64,000 nucleotides of DNA from Thermoflavifilum aggregans (GCF_002797735.1 NZ_PGFG01000001.1:496001-560000), one strand, 5' to 3'. Shown: positions 1-8,523, counted from the stretch's first letter. The notes: generated by a model from the letters alone, not told the origin. A program made the numbers and translations.

Positions 1-964
1 CCTGCAAAATCCTATTTCCACAGCTACTGGATACAGTTATTATTATCTGAATGCATTGAAAACAGAAAAGAGCGGATATGAACTGAATATCACGGCAACG
101 CCTGTATCTGTTTCTCATCTTTTCAATTGGGATATATCATTTAACTGGAGTACGTTCAAAGAAATATATCTGGAATTGCCGCCTGGTCAAACAACCTACA
201 ATACATTCTTTCGTAAAGGAGATCGTGTAGATAAGTTTTATGGTTCTGCTTTCGTGAAAACCAAGGAAGGACTGGTTGTATATGATAATAGTGGTGCTCC
301 TCTCATTAATCCGGTTCCTCAATTCCTGGGTTATCTGAATGGGAAATATGAATGGGGCATATACAATCAGATCCGGTATAAACAATTCAGCCTGGGATTT
401 CAGTTTGATGGAAGGGTAGGTGGTGTGACTACTGATTATATTCACAACAAAACGATGCGCGGAGGAAGAAATATAGAAACTGTGCAAGGTCAATTAGGTA
501 TAGCCCGAGATCTGGACGATCAGCATGCAGGTGATCCAAACTGGAAAGGAGCTTATGTGGGTGAGGGTGTAGTGGTTGCGAACAATACGCCTATCAATTT
601 TGATTCAAAAACGGGAGTTATTACCAATTATGATCAACTGAAGTTTGTACCCAATACCACACCTATACAGGTGCAACCCTGGACTACCATTTATTACTCT
701 ACCAGTGAAGCCAATTTGATGAGCAAAACTTTTACCAAACTAAGAGAAGTAATTATCAGCTATGATTTCCCTGAGAAATGGCTGCATCGTTCAGGAATTC
801 AAGGCTTAACAGTTTCGCTTGTAGGAAGAAATTTGCTTTATTTCTACAAGGATAAAAGATTTAAGGATGTAGATGTAGATCAGTTTAATTATGGAACTGG
901 CAGCACCACGTTGCAAACGCCCACAACAAGAAGATTTGGTTTTAATATTCAGCTTACCTTTTAA
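1..964 (+). CDS. SusC/RagA-family TonB-dependent outer-membrane transporter, C-terminal part
   Basis: The reading frame is open from base 2 to the stop at 962-964, so the gene starts outside the window and only about 320 C-terminal residues are visible. These look like the last beta-strands of a SusC barrel: alternating aromatic and polar residues, a late segment reading LTVSLVGRNLLYFYK, and a final strand ending in aromatic F (RRFGFNIQLTF), the usual outer-membrane barrel end. The SusD-like gene follows after 10 bp, which is the standard SusC-SusD order. SusC proteins import substrates captured by SusD across the outer membrane using TonB energy. The substrate cannot be read from this fragment; the downstream phosphonate-type genes suggest an organophosphorus compound, which is inference. 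Confidence 0.9.
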   Translation, partial: LQNPISTATGYSYYYLNALKTEKSGYELNITATPVSVSHLFNWDISFNWSTFKEIYLELPPGQTTYNTFFRKGDRVDKFYGSAFVKTKEGLVVYDNSGAPLINPVPQFLGYLNGKYEWGIYNQIRYKQFSLGFQFDGRVGGVTTDYIHNKTMRGGRNIETVQGQLGIARDLDDQHAGDPNWKGAYVGEGVVVANNTPINFDSKTGVITNYDQLKFVPNTTPIQVQPWTTIYYSTSEANLMSKTFTKLREVIISYDFPEKWLHRSGIQGLTVSLVGRNLLYFYKDKRFKDVDVDQFNYGTGSTTLQTPTTRRFGFNIQLTF

Positions 965-974
965 TTCTCTCTAT

Positions 975-2555
975 ATGAAAGCAGGTCATTTGTTCCGCAT
1001 TTTATCGCTTTTATGTGTTGTTTTTTACAATTTTTCATGCAATCAATCATTTCAGGATCTGAATGTCAATCCAAACAAACCTACACAGGTTCCTCCTTCG
1101 TTGTTACTCACCGGTATTCTGAACGATATGGCTGATTTGCCTGGAGGAATGGATGAGCGATGGGATCAATATTTTTTGATTAATTACAGTTATTATGGTA
1201 ATAACCGGTATGATTTCGGACCTGGAAATGATTATTATGCAACGTTAAAGAACGTGGATAAAATGGTTCAGGAAGCATCAGTTGGGAATACGTCATCACA
1301 AAATCCCTATCATGCATTGGCGCTTTTCTTTAAAGCGTATTTCTTTACCAAGATGAGTTTGGAAATGGGTGATATTCCGATGCGCGATGCATTGAAAGGA
1401 ACAAATGATCTTACTCCAGTATATGATTCGCAAAAACTTGTTTTTCAGCAGGCCTTTCTTTGGTTGGATACAGCTAATCAGGAATTGCATCAGCTCATTG
1501 TTTCTGGAGCCAGTAAGCCAGATGGTGATTTTTATTTCAATGGTAATCTGGCGCAATGGCAGAAAGTTGTGAATGCGTTCAGACTAATATTGCTGATTCA
1601 TTTGAGCAAAAAAATCAACGATCCGGATTTGCATATTGCCCAGCAATTTAATACCCTTGTCAATAATCCTTCGCAATATCCCTTGCTGCAAAGCAATGAT
1701 GATAATTTGCAATACGTGTTTATTTATCCCACAAATATATATCCCCGTAACCCGGGCAATTTTGGTTTCAATGCATTGAGAGAAAACTGTTCTGCTACTT
1801 ATGTAGGCCTGCTTACACAATTACATGATCCCCGTGTATTTGTTACTTCGGAACCTGCTCAGGCTCTCGTGTCTGCCGGCACTTCACCCACCAGTTTTAA
1901 TGCTTTTGTGGGAGCTGATCCCGGAGAAGATCTGGGTACCATGTATAATAAAACCAATGCAGGCGAATATTCATTAATCAACCGAAAAAGATATTACGAT
2001 ACCTACACGGGTGAGCCCTGTATTCAAATTGGTTATGCAGAACAATGTTTCAATATTGCAGAAGCTATCAACCGCGGATGGATTACAGGCGGGCCTCTTG
2101 GGAATGCAGAAGCTTATTATACACAAGGCATTCAGGCCTCGTGGAGTTTTTATCAGATTCCTTTATCAGGACAGTTCACGGCTTATTTCCTGCATCCCGG
2201 TGCTAGCCTGGGTACTTATGATACTTATCAGATTCCGGTAGATTTTACCAGCTATTACAACCAGCCAACAGTAAAATATGCAGGTAACAATGCAACAGGA
2301 CTTACCCAGATTCTTCAACAAAAATATCTTGCTTTGTTTCTGCATGCCGGACTTGAAGCTTACTATCAATACCGGCGTACGGGAGTTCCGGTATTTACTA
2401 CCGGACCTGGAACAGGAAATAGTGGCCGTATTGCTATGCGTTTTCAATATCCTGCTGCTGAACGCACTGCCAATGCAGCAAATGTGCAAGCTGCTCTTGA
2501 CCGTCAGTTTGGAGGTAATGATGATATCAATGGCATCATGTGGATCCTGAAATAA
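975..2555 (+). CDS. SusD/RagB-like outer-membrane lipoprotein
   Basis: The protein is 526 aa when started at ATG 975, ten bases after the SusC stop. This start gives a clean lipoprotein signal (MKAGHLFRILSLLCVVFYNFSC), with Cys at about residue 22 as the lipidation site. The text after the Cys, QSFQDLNVNPNKPTQVPPSL, is the typical N-terminus of the SusD-like_2 subfamily (LNxNPNxPT). SusD proteins act as the surface lid that captures ligand for the partner SusC. An upstream non-ATG start at 891 would overlap SusC and bury the signal peptide, so it was not chosen. The next gene follows after 7 bp, so the pair is probably co-transcribed with the phosphatase and phosphonate genes downstream. Confidence 0.92.
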   Translation: MKAGHLFRILSLLCVVFYNFSCNQSFQDLNVNPNKPTQVPPSLLLTGILNDMADLPGGMDERWDQYFLINYSYYGNNRYDFGPGNDYYATLKNVDKMVQEASVGNTSSQNPYHALALFFKAYFFTKMSLEMGDIPMRDALKGTNDLTPVYDSQKLVFQQAFLWLDTANQELHQLIVSGASKPDGDFYFNGNLAQWQKVVNAFRLILLIHLSKKINDPDLHIAQQFNTLVNNPSQYPLLQSNDDNLQYVFIYPTNIYPRNPGNFGFNALRENCSATYVGLLTQLHDPRVFVTSEPAQALVSAGTSPTSFNAFVGADPGEDLGTMYNKTNAGEYSLINRKRYYDTYTGEPCIQIGYAEQCFNIAEAINRGWITGGPLGNAEAYYTQGIQASWSFYQIPLSGQFTAYFLHPGASLGTYDTYQIPVDFTSYYNQPTVKYAGNNATGLTQILQQKYLALFLHAGLEAYYQYRRTGVPVFTTGPGTGNSGRIAMRFQYPAAERTANAANVQAALDRQFGGNDDINGIMWILK

Positions 2556-2562
2556 AAATGAT

Positions 2563-3693
2563 ATGATGCATATGCAACGTTTTTTTCTGTTATTCATTTG
2601 TTCATTTTTTCTCGTTGTATACCTGGCTAATGCCCAGCAGCCTGCGAGAAATCTGGTTATTGTTACTTTCGACGGAATGCGATGGCAGGAGATTTTCAGT
2701 GGGGTGGATTCAGTATTGCTGCATGATGCGGCATATACGCGTGATCCGGATGAGATGCAGCGCTTGTATTGGGATGCATCTCCGCAGGTTCGGCGGGAGA
2801 AGTTGTTTCCGTTTATCTGGGGCGTGATTGCACATGATGGACAGTTGTTTGGCAACAGGATTCTGGGCAATGACATGAATGTGGCCAATGTGTATCATTT
2901 TTCCTATCCCGGTTATAATGAAATCTTTACTGGATATGCTGATTTTTGGGTTAATAGCAACAACAAAATACCCAATCCTAACCGCAATGTGTTGGGTTTT
3001 CTCAACAACAAGCCATTATATCATAATCATGTTGCTGCGTTCACATCTTGGAGTGTATTTCCATATATTTTGAACAAATGGGAAAGTGGCATATACGTAA
3101 ATGCTGATGAAGATAGCTTACCCGATGCTACACCTGAACTGCAATTGCTGAACCTTCTGCAGCGTTTGACAGCTAAGCCATTGGATCTGCGGCCAGATAT
3201 TTTCACATATGCAGCGGCAAAAGAATATTTAAAAGCCTATCATCCTCGCGTGTTGTACATAGCTTTTGATGAGACGGATGATTATGCGCATGCGGGTATG
3301 TATGATCAGTACATCAAAAGTGCGCATGCAGAAGATGGGATGATTCGCGATTTGTGGGCATATCTGCAGCAGGATCCGTTTTATGCTGGACAAACGGTTT
3401 TGTTGCTTACCTGTGATCATGGTCGTGGCACAGGCGATGCATGGAGGAACCATGGTACGTTTACCAAAGGCTCATCGGCCATCTGGATGGCAGTGATGGG
3501 ACCAGGAATTGCACCAACAGGTGAACATGCTGAGCCTGCCCGTTATCATCAGAAGCAAATTGCAGCTACCATTGCCCAGATATTAGGATTTACATTTCAA
3601 ACCGATCATCGTGTAGCAAAATCACTTTATCCGATACTTACAGAAAACAATATTTACAATGAATATTCATTCAAAAGCCAGAGAGGCCACTGA
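2563..3693 (+). CDS. Exported alkaline-phosphatase-superfamily hydrolase, copy 1
   Basis: The product is 376 aa with an N-terminal signal peptide ending near ANA-QQ (about residue 24). Metal-hydrolase motifs of the alkaline phosphatase / nucleotide pyrophosphatase superfamily are visible. They are Asp37 in VTFDGMRW, a probable Ser114 nucleophile in FSYPGYNEIFTG (aligned by eye with the TFPN nucleophile loop of NPP enzymes), D236...H243 in FDETDDYAH, Asp285-His286 in TCDHGRG and His297. The family removes phosphate from mono- or diesters, and one branch (PhnA) cleaves phosphonoacetate. The substrate here is unknown. The gene sits between SusD and the PhnZ-like gene and overlaps the latter by 35 bp. 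A near-identical copy lies at 7368-8459. The protein is likely periplasmic or surface-exposed. Confidence 0.88.
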   Translation: MMHMQRFFLLFICSFFLVVYLANAQQPARNLVIVTFDGMRWQEIFSGVDSVLLHDAAYTRDPDEMQRLYWDASPQVRREKLFPFIWGVIAHDGQLFGNRILGNDMNVANVYHFSYPGYNEIFTGYADFWVNSNNKIPNPNRNVLGFLNNKPLYHNHVAAFTSWSVFPYILNKWESGIYVNADEDSLPDATPELQLLNLLQRLTAKPLDLRPDIFTYAAAKEYLKAYHPRVLYIAFDETDDYAHAGMYDQYIKSAHAEDGMIRDLWAYLQQDPFYAGQTVLLLTCDHGRGTGDAWRNHGTFTKGSSAIWMAVMGPGIAPTGEHAEPARYHQKQIAATIAQILGFTFQTDHRVAKSLYPILTENNIYNEYSFKSQRGH

Positions 3694-4264
3694 AGAAGTG
3701 ATGTATCTTATACGCACATTCGGTCATGAAGACTATTTGGGTGAAGCTGTATCACAGCTGGAACACATGTGTCAATGCGCGGAACTGGCAAGATTGGCAC
3801 AACAGCAGGATGAAGTTATACTGGCAGCTTTTTTACATGACATCGGACATTTATGTAGTCATCTGTTAGATACAAATGACTACAAAGTGGGTGATTATGG
3901 AGTTATTGATCATGATGTGCTAGGTGCCAAATATCTTTTTCAGAAAGGATTCTCTACAGAGGTGGTTACACTAGTTGGCAGTCATGTGCAAGCCAAACGA
4001 TATCTGGCTTATGTTCAACCATCTTATCTGAAGCAACTTTCACCTGCCAGTATCGAAACTTTGAAATTACAAGGCGGTGCCATGACGCCGGAAGAAGCTC
4101 GTCGGTTTGAACAAGATCCGCATTTTGAACTCTATATTCAGCTGAGAAAATGGGATGAACAAGCAAAGGTACCGGGTACTCTCTTACCAGATTTGGATAT
4201 GTACGAAAAGTTGATTTATCATCATCTGGTTCAACAATTTGCTTTATGCCAGAAATCCGATTAG
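3659..4264 (+). CDS. phnZ: PhnZ-like HD-domain mixed-valent di-iron oxygenase (phosphonate C-P cleavage)
   Basis: This 201-aa HD-domain protein resembles PhnZ, which uses O2 and a di-iron centre to cleave 2-amino-1-hydroxyethylphosphonate into glycine and phosphate. The residues expected of PhnZ are all present: Tyr26 and Glu29 in DYLGEAVSQLEH, His36, the His60-Asp61 pair in FLHDIGH, His85 in YGVIDH, His109 in GSHVQAKRYL and Asp166 in RKWDEQAK. The Tyr/Glu substrate-gating pair separates PhnZ-type oxygenases from ordinary HD phosphohydrolases. It overlaps the upstream hydrolase by 35 bp and the downstream PhnX-like gene by 19 bp, so the genes are one transcription unit. No PhnY 2-oxoglutarate dioxygenase, the usual partner, is in view. 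Exact substrate specificity is inferred. Confidence 0.88.
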   Translation: MNIHSKAREATEEVMYLIRTFGHEDYLGEAVSQLEHMCQCAELARLAQQQDEVILAAFLHDIGHLCSHLLDTNDYKVGDYGVIDHDVLGAKYLFQKGFSTEVVTLVGSHVQAKRYLAYVQPSYLKQLSPASIETLKLQGGAMTPEEARRFEQDPHFELYIQLRKWDEQAKVPGTLLPDLDMYEKLIYHHLVQQFALCQKSD

Positions 4265-4923
4265 TGGTTTTTGATATGATTGGCACGGTGATCAATGATC
4301 ATCATGCAATTGAGCAAAGTCTTATTTCAGCATTTGCGGAAATGGATATATCCGTTTCCGAAGAACAGGTAAGTGCTGTAATGGGATTGCACAAAAAAGA
4401 AGCGATTCAGATACTCTGTCGAAAAAACGGTTATACAGATGATCCTGATCTTGCCGAGAAGATTTATCATCAATTTATGCAAAGATTATGGGATGCATAT
4501 GCTGAGAAGCGAATCCTGATTCCGTTTCCAGATGCAGAAAAAATATTTGCATGGTTGCATGGCAAGGGTATTAAAGTTGCTTTGAATACTGGATTTGATA
4601 CAGAACTAATGATGATTGTATTGAAACAAGTAGGCTGGGATGAACATCCGCTAATTGATGGTGTGGTTGCCAGTGATCAGGTAAAAAGGGGTAGGCCTTT
4701 CCCGGATATGATTCAATATCTCATGCAAAAAGCAGGCGTATCGCATTCCTATCAGGTAATGAAGGTGGGTGATACTGAAGCCGATATCATGGAAGGCCGA
4801 AATGCAGCCTGTGGCTATGTAGTGGGAATACTCACCGGAAGCAGTTCAGCTGAACAGCTCATCAGGCATAAACCGGATGATATCATTCATCAATTAAATG
4901 AAATCAAAAACAGAATCCATTGA
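4246..4923 (+). CDS. PhnX-like HAD phosphonatase
   Basis: The 225-aa haloacid-dehalogenase hydrolase resembles phosphonoacetaldehyde hydrolase (PhnX), which converts phosphonoacetaldehyde to acetaldehyde and phosphate. The nucleophile loop is FDMIGTV (Asp10), with a non-acidic residue at +2 as in PhnX (DWAGT). The cap contains MGLHKKEAI, where Lys50 aligns by eye with the Schiff-base Lys53 of Bacillus PhnX (MGLLKIDHV). The later motifs NTGFDTELM, RGRPFPDMI and MKVGDTEADIMEGRNA match PhnX well. It is shorter than classic PhnX (about 270 aa), as are the TIGR03351 PhnX-like proteins. It overlaps PhnZ by 19 bp, and its TGA overlaps the TTG start of the transporter gene. Confidence 0.85.
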   Translation: MPEIRLVVFDMIGTVINDHHAIEQSLISAFAEMDISVSEEQVSAVMGLHKKEAIQILCRKNGYTDDPDLAEKIYHQFMQRLWDAYAEKRILIPFPDAEKIFAWLHGKGIKVALNTGFDTELMMIVLKQVGWDEHPLIDGVVASDQVKRGRPFPDMIQYLMQKAGVSHSYQVMKVGDTEADIMEGRNAACGYVVGILTGSSSAEQLIRHKPDDIIHQLNEIKNRIH

Positions 4924-6224
4924 ATTTATCTTTTGCAGATTTGAATAAAATCAGATCCCATAAGTTCTATCTTACTATTTACATAGCAGCTACATCTTTT
5001 CTCACCTATGCCTTGATGTATGCTTTTCGCAAACCTTATGCAGCAGCTACTTATTCGGATATGCCTTCTGTGCTGGGTATTCCATTCAAAGATGCGGGCG
5101 TGTTGCTGCAGTTAATGGGATACAGTGTAAGCAAGTTACTGGGTATTAAAAGAATTGCAGAATTAAACCCTGCAGGACGTGGTAGGTATTTGTTTTTTCT
5201 TGTTTTTGTTTCCTGGGCAGCATTATTTTTATTTGCAATCATACCACCACCTTGGAATATAGTTTGTTTGTTCTTCAATGGATTGCCATTGGGACTGATA
5301 TGGGGGATTGTTTTTTCTTTTGTGGAAGGTCGTACCACATCGGATTTTATTGGTTCTGCACTGGCGGTCAGTTTTATATTTTCATCGGGGATTGTCAAAT
5401 CCATAGGCAGATACATCATGGCTGACTGGCATGTAACAGATGTGTGGATGCCTTTCGTAACAGGTGGTTTAGCCATTCTGCCCCTGTGTGCAATGGTATA
5501 TTTGCTTGTACGCACACCTTCACCTACTTTACAAGATCATATATGCAGAGAGAAAAGAGTAAGCATGTACAGGCAGGAGCGACGTCGGTTCATAAAAAAA
5601 TTTTTAACAGGTATACTATTATTGGTAATCATATACACGTTTTTAACCCTGTTCCGGGATATAAGGGATAATTTCATGGCTGATATGTGGAAAGAAATCA
5701 ATCATGGATCAACTTTCCGTCCCGAAATATTTGCAGATATTGAAACACCGGTATCTCTGATATTATTGATTATGATGTCGGCTATGGTGTGGGTGAAAAA
5801 CAATCGTACAGCCTTTCAGATCAGTGGTTTCATGGTTTTAATCGGATTTTTGATTACGGCCGTAGCTTCGTGGATGTTTATGCAACAGATGTTATCGCCA
5901 TTTAACTGGATGTTGTTTACCGGTATTGGATTATATATGGGTTATATCCCATTTAATTGTATATTGTATGATCGGTTGATTGCTTATTTGAGAACGCCCG
6001 CTAACGTGGGATTTCTGATGTATGTATCAGATGCAAGTGGTTATCTTGCCAGCCTGCTGGTAATTATGCTGAAGTCTGTTGCAGCTGCTCATGTAAAATG
6101 GACTATTGTGTACAGTCATGGTGTTTGGTGGTTTTCCCTGGCGGGCATTGTGCTGACAGGTTTAGCATGGATATATTTTTTAGGTTCAGGACGACAAACC
6201 AATTATCAGTATGCATCATCCTAA
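4920..6224 (+). CDS. DUF5690-type multi-pass transporter, candidate phosphonate permease
   Basis: This is a 434-aa integral membrane protein with about 12 hydrophobic segments, matching the Bacteroidota DUF5690 family. The N-terminal LMYAFRKPYAAA resembles the YxxRK element of organophosphate:phosphate antiporters (GlpT/UhpT group), and a long basic loop near the middle (REKRVSMYRQERRRF) is MFS-like. A stop codon lies in frame at 4899 and there is no ATG before the first helix. The start must therefore be TTG 4920, which overlaps the upstream TGA as TTGA, a coupling arrangement. Its place inside the phosphonate cluster suggests inner-membrane uptake of an aminophosphonate or export of phosphate. 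That role is inference, since the family is functionally uncharacterised as far as I know. Confidence 0.8.
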   Translation: MNLSFADLNKIRSHKFYLTIYIAATSFLTYALMYAFRKPYAAATYSDMPSVLGIPFKDAGVLLQLMGYSVSKLLGIKRIAELNPAGRGRYLFFLVFVSWAALFLFAIIPPPWNIVCLFFNGLPLGLIWGIVFSFVEGRTTSDFIGSALAVSFIFSSGIVKSIGRYIMADWHVTDVWMPFVTGGLAILPLCAMVYLLVRTPSPTLQDHICREKRVSMYRQERRRFIKKFLTGILLLVIIYTFLTLFRDIRDNFMADMWKEINHGSTFRPEIFADIETPVSLILLIMMSAMVWVKNNRTAFQISGFMVLIGFLITAVASWMFMQQMLSPFNWMLFTGIGLYMGYIPFNCILYDRLIAYLRTPANVGFLMYVSDASGYLASLLVIMLKSVAAAHVKWTIVYSHGVWWFSLAGIVLTGLAWIYFLGSGRQTNYQYASS

Positions 6225-7344
6225 AGCAATCATCGTAGGCGCGGGCATTGCAGGACTTTCACTGGCCTGTTTGCTGGAGCAGAAAGGGTTTAATGTTGAT
6301 ATTCTGGAAAAAGATGCTTATCCTACAGGCGCATCTATTCGGAATTTTGGTATGATCTGGCCTATTGGACAACCTGAAGGTGAGGCTTACAATCTTGCTA
6401 TGCGCAGCAGGGAACTTTGGATAGATATAGCCTATCGAGCACATATCCCTTTATTGCAAACAGGAAGTTTGCATCTGGCTTATCATCTTCCTGAATGGGA
6501 ATTGCTGCAGGAGGTAGTTGGTATTTTTCAAGAGCAGGGCAGGCAGGTGGAGTTGTTGCAGACGCAGGATATTTTACAAACATATCCCATGGTGCAAACG
6601 GAACATTTATGTGGAGGCATGCGAAGTCATGAAGAATGCATTGTAAATCCAAGGGAAGCGATTACAGGATTGATTGATTATTTAAATGAAAAACCGTTGG
6701 TGCATTTTCACTGGAATACTCCGGTATGCTGGGTGGAACCGGGAAAAGTTTATACGCGCAATTCTTTATTTGCTGCCGATGTGATTTTTCTGGCTACCGG
6801 AGCAGATATGCACCAGTTGTTTCCGCAGCTTGTATCTTCACAGCCATTGATTAAATGTAAGCTGCAAATGCTCAGCCTGAAAGACGGATTATCGGATGAG
6901 CGGCTAGGAATTCCTGTGTGTGGCGGATTATCACTTTTGCATTACCGGAGTTTTCAGGCCGCATCTTCCTGGAATAGGTTAAAAAATTTTCTGGAACAGA
7001 AAAAACCGGAATACATGCAGCATGGCATCCATGTGATGGTAGCACAAATGCCATCGGGCAACTACATTGTCGGAGATTCTCATGAATATGGAAATCACAT
7101 GGATCCGTTTGAACGGATGGATGTCAACATCCTTATTCTGGAGGAATTGTACCGCATGCTGTTACCTGCACGTCGCTGGCAGATTACAGAAACCTGGCAT
7201 GGCATTTACCTGAAAATGACTAACGACTCATTTTACTGGCAGGAGGAGATAATGCCCGGAACATTTGTGTACAATGGTTTGGGGGGAGCAGGCATGACAC
7301 TTTCTTTTGGTCTGGCAGAAAAATTAATTCAAAGTATTTGCTGA
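6211..7344 (+). CDS. FAD-dependent oxidoreductase of the phosphonate-associated TIGR03364 type
   Basis: The 377-aa DAO-fold flavoprotein begins MHHPKAIIVGAGIAGLSLAC, with the dinucleotide-binding GxGxxG at residues 10-15. It carries ASIRNFGMIWPIGQP, a signature I recognise from the TIGR03364 oxidoreductases that recur in aminophosphonate gene clusters. The C-terminus (NGLGGAGMTLSFGLAE) closes the FAD site. Related glycine/sarcosine-oxidase-fold enzymes oxidise amines. Here it could oxidise 2-aminoethylphosphonate or its N-methyl form to phosphonoacetaldehyde, feeding the PhnX-like hydrolase; this is inference. It overlaps the transporter gene by 14 bp. The second phosphatase copy starts 23 bp downstream. 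Confidence 0.85.
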   Translation: MHHPKAIIVGAGIAGLSLACLLEQKGFNVDILEKDAYPTGASIRNFGMIWPIGQPEGEAYNLAMRSRELWIDIAYRAHIPLLQTGSLHLAYHLPEWELLQEVVGIFQEQGRQVELLQTQDILQTYPMVQTEHLCGGMRSHEECIVNPREAITGLIDYLNEKPLVHFHWNTPVCWVEPGKVYTRNSLFAADVIFLATGADMHQLFPQLVSSQPLIKCKLQMLSLKDGLSDERLGIPVCGGLSLLHYRSFQAASSWNRLKNFLEQKKPEYMQHGIHVMVAQMPSGNYIVGDSHEYGNHMDPFERMDVNILILEELYRMLLPARRWQITETWHGIYLKMTNDSFYWQEEIMPGTFVYNGLGGAGMTLSFGLAEKLIQSIC

Positions 7345-7367
7345 ACAATGAAGTAAATTTATGCACG

Positions 7368-8459
7368 ATGAAACACAATATGTTTTTCCTGATCTGGCTA
7401 TGTTTTTTTGCCTGCGTAAGCCATGGCTCAAAAGCCCAGCAACCTGCGAGAAATCTGGTTATTGTTACTTTCGACGGATTGCGATGGCAAGAGGTTTTCA
7501 GTGGGGTGGATTCCGTATTGCTGCATGATGCGGCATATACACGTGATCCGGATGAGATGCAGCGCTTATATTGGGATGCATCTCCGCAGATTCGGCGGGA
7601 GAAGTTGTTTCCGTTTATCTGGGGTGTGATTGCACATGATGGACAGTTGTTTGGCAACAGGAATCTGGGCAATGACATGGATGTGGCCAATGTGTATCAT
7701 TTTTCCTATCCTGGTTATAATGAAATCTTTACTGGATATCCGGATACAGCCATCAATTCAAATGATAAAGTTCGCAATCCTAATAAACATGTGCTGGGTT
7801 ATTTGAATCAGCAATCTGGTTATCAGGGTAAAGTTGCTGCATTTACCTCGTGGGATGTATTTCCGTATATTTTGAACAAATGGGAAAGTGGCATATACGT
7901 AAATGCTGATGAAGATAGCTTACCCGATGCTACACCTGAACTGCGATTGCTGAACCTTCTGCAGCGTTTGACAGCTAAGCCATTGGATCTGCGGCCAGAT
8001 ATTTTCACATATGCAGCGGCTAAAGAATATTTGAAAGCCTATCATCCTCGCGTGTTGTACATAGCTTTTGATGAGACGGATGATTATGCGCATGCGGGCA
8101 TGTATGATCAGTATATCAAAAGTGCGCATGCAGAAGATGGGATGATTCGCGATTTGTGGGCATATCTGCAGCAGGATCCGTTTTATGCTGGACAAACGGC
8201 TTTGTTGCTTACCTGCGATCATGGCCGTGGCACAGGCGATGCATGGCGTGATCACGGAGCGAAAGTGAAAGGCTCATCGGCCATCTGGATGGCAGTGATG
8301 GGGCCGGGTATTGCTGCAGTGGGAGAAAGAAAAGAGCATGCTCAATATAAACAGGCACAGATAGCTGCTACATTAGCTAATATTCTGGGTTTCACGTTTC
8401 AGGCCGATCATCCCATAGCACCTTCCCTCTATCCGGTACTGGTGCATGCAGAAAACTGA
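7368..8459 (+). CDS. Exported alkaline-phosphatase-superfamily hydrolase, copy 2
   Basis: The product is 363 aa from ATG 7368; a TTG further upstream would spoil the signal peptide (MKHNMFFLIWLCFFACVSHG, cleavage near SKA-QQ). It is a paralogue of the 2563-3693 gene with all active-site motifs retained: FDGLRW, FSYPGYNEIFTG, FDETDDYAHAG, TCDHGRG and DAWRDHG. Identity is nearly complete in two blocks and sharply lower in a middle patch (around 7738-7860) and at the C-terminus, a mosaic pattern suggesting gene conversion between the copies. It closes the phosphonate gene set and is followed by an intrinsic terminator at 8485-8523. The substrate is unknown; exported phosphate-releasing hydrolase is the safe call. 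Confidence 0.88.
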   Translation: MKHNMFFLIWLCFFACVSHGSKAQQPARNLVIVTFDGLRWQEVFSGVDSVLLHDAAYTRDPDEMQRLYWDASPQIRREKLFPFIWGVIAHDGQLFGNRNLGNDMDVANVYHFSYPGYNEIFTGYPDTAINSNDKVRNPNKHVLGYLNQQSGYQGKVAAFTSWDVFPYILNKWESGIYVNADEDSLPDATPELRLLNLLQRLTAKPLDLRPDIFTYAAAKEYLKAYHPRVLYIAFDETDDYAHAGMYDQYIKSAHAEDGMIRDLWAYLQQDPFYAGQTALLLTCDHGRGTGDAWRDHGAKVKGSSAIWMAVMGPGIAAVGERKEHAQYKQAQIAATLANILGFTFQADHPIAPSLYPVLVHAEN

Positions 8460-8484
8460 TTTTGCTATATCCTATTTGATTATG

Positions 8485-8523
8485 AACAGGAATCCTTATT
8501 TTACAGGGATTTCTGTTTTTTTT
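8485..8523 (+). terminator. Intrinsic terminator or attenuator after the phosphonate locus
   Basis: Bases 8485-8497 pair with 8505-8517 through 13 bp, including G-U pairs at 8490:8512 and 8496:8506. The loop is 7 nt and a run of eight T spans 8516-8523. The T run ends exactly at the ATG of the permease (8524). It is well placed to end the upstream transcript, and because no space remains for a separate promoter it may act as an attenuator for the permease. Confidence 0.75.

Noticed and set aside
2166-2888. Minus-strand frame resembling another at 7220-7690
   Set aside because: The apparent conservation comes only from the duplicated hydrolase gene on the + strand, not from a real antisense protein.
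2563-8459. Composite transposon flanked by the two hydrolase copies
   Set aside because: The repeats are host-like hydrolase genes with no transposase, terminal inverted repeats or target duplications visible.
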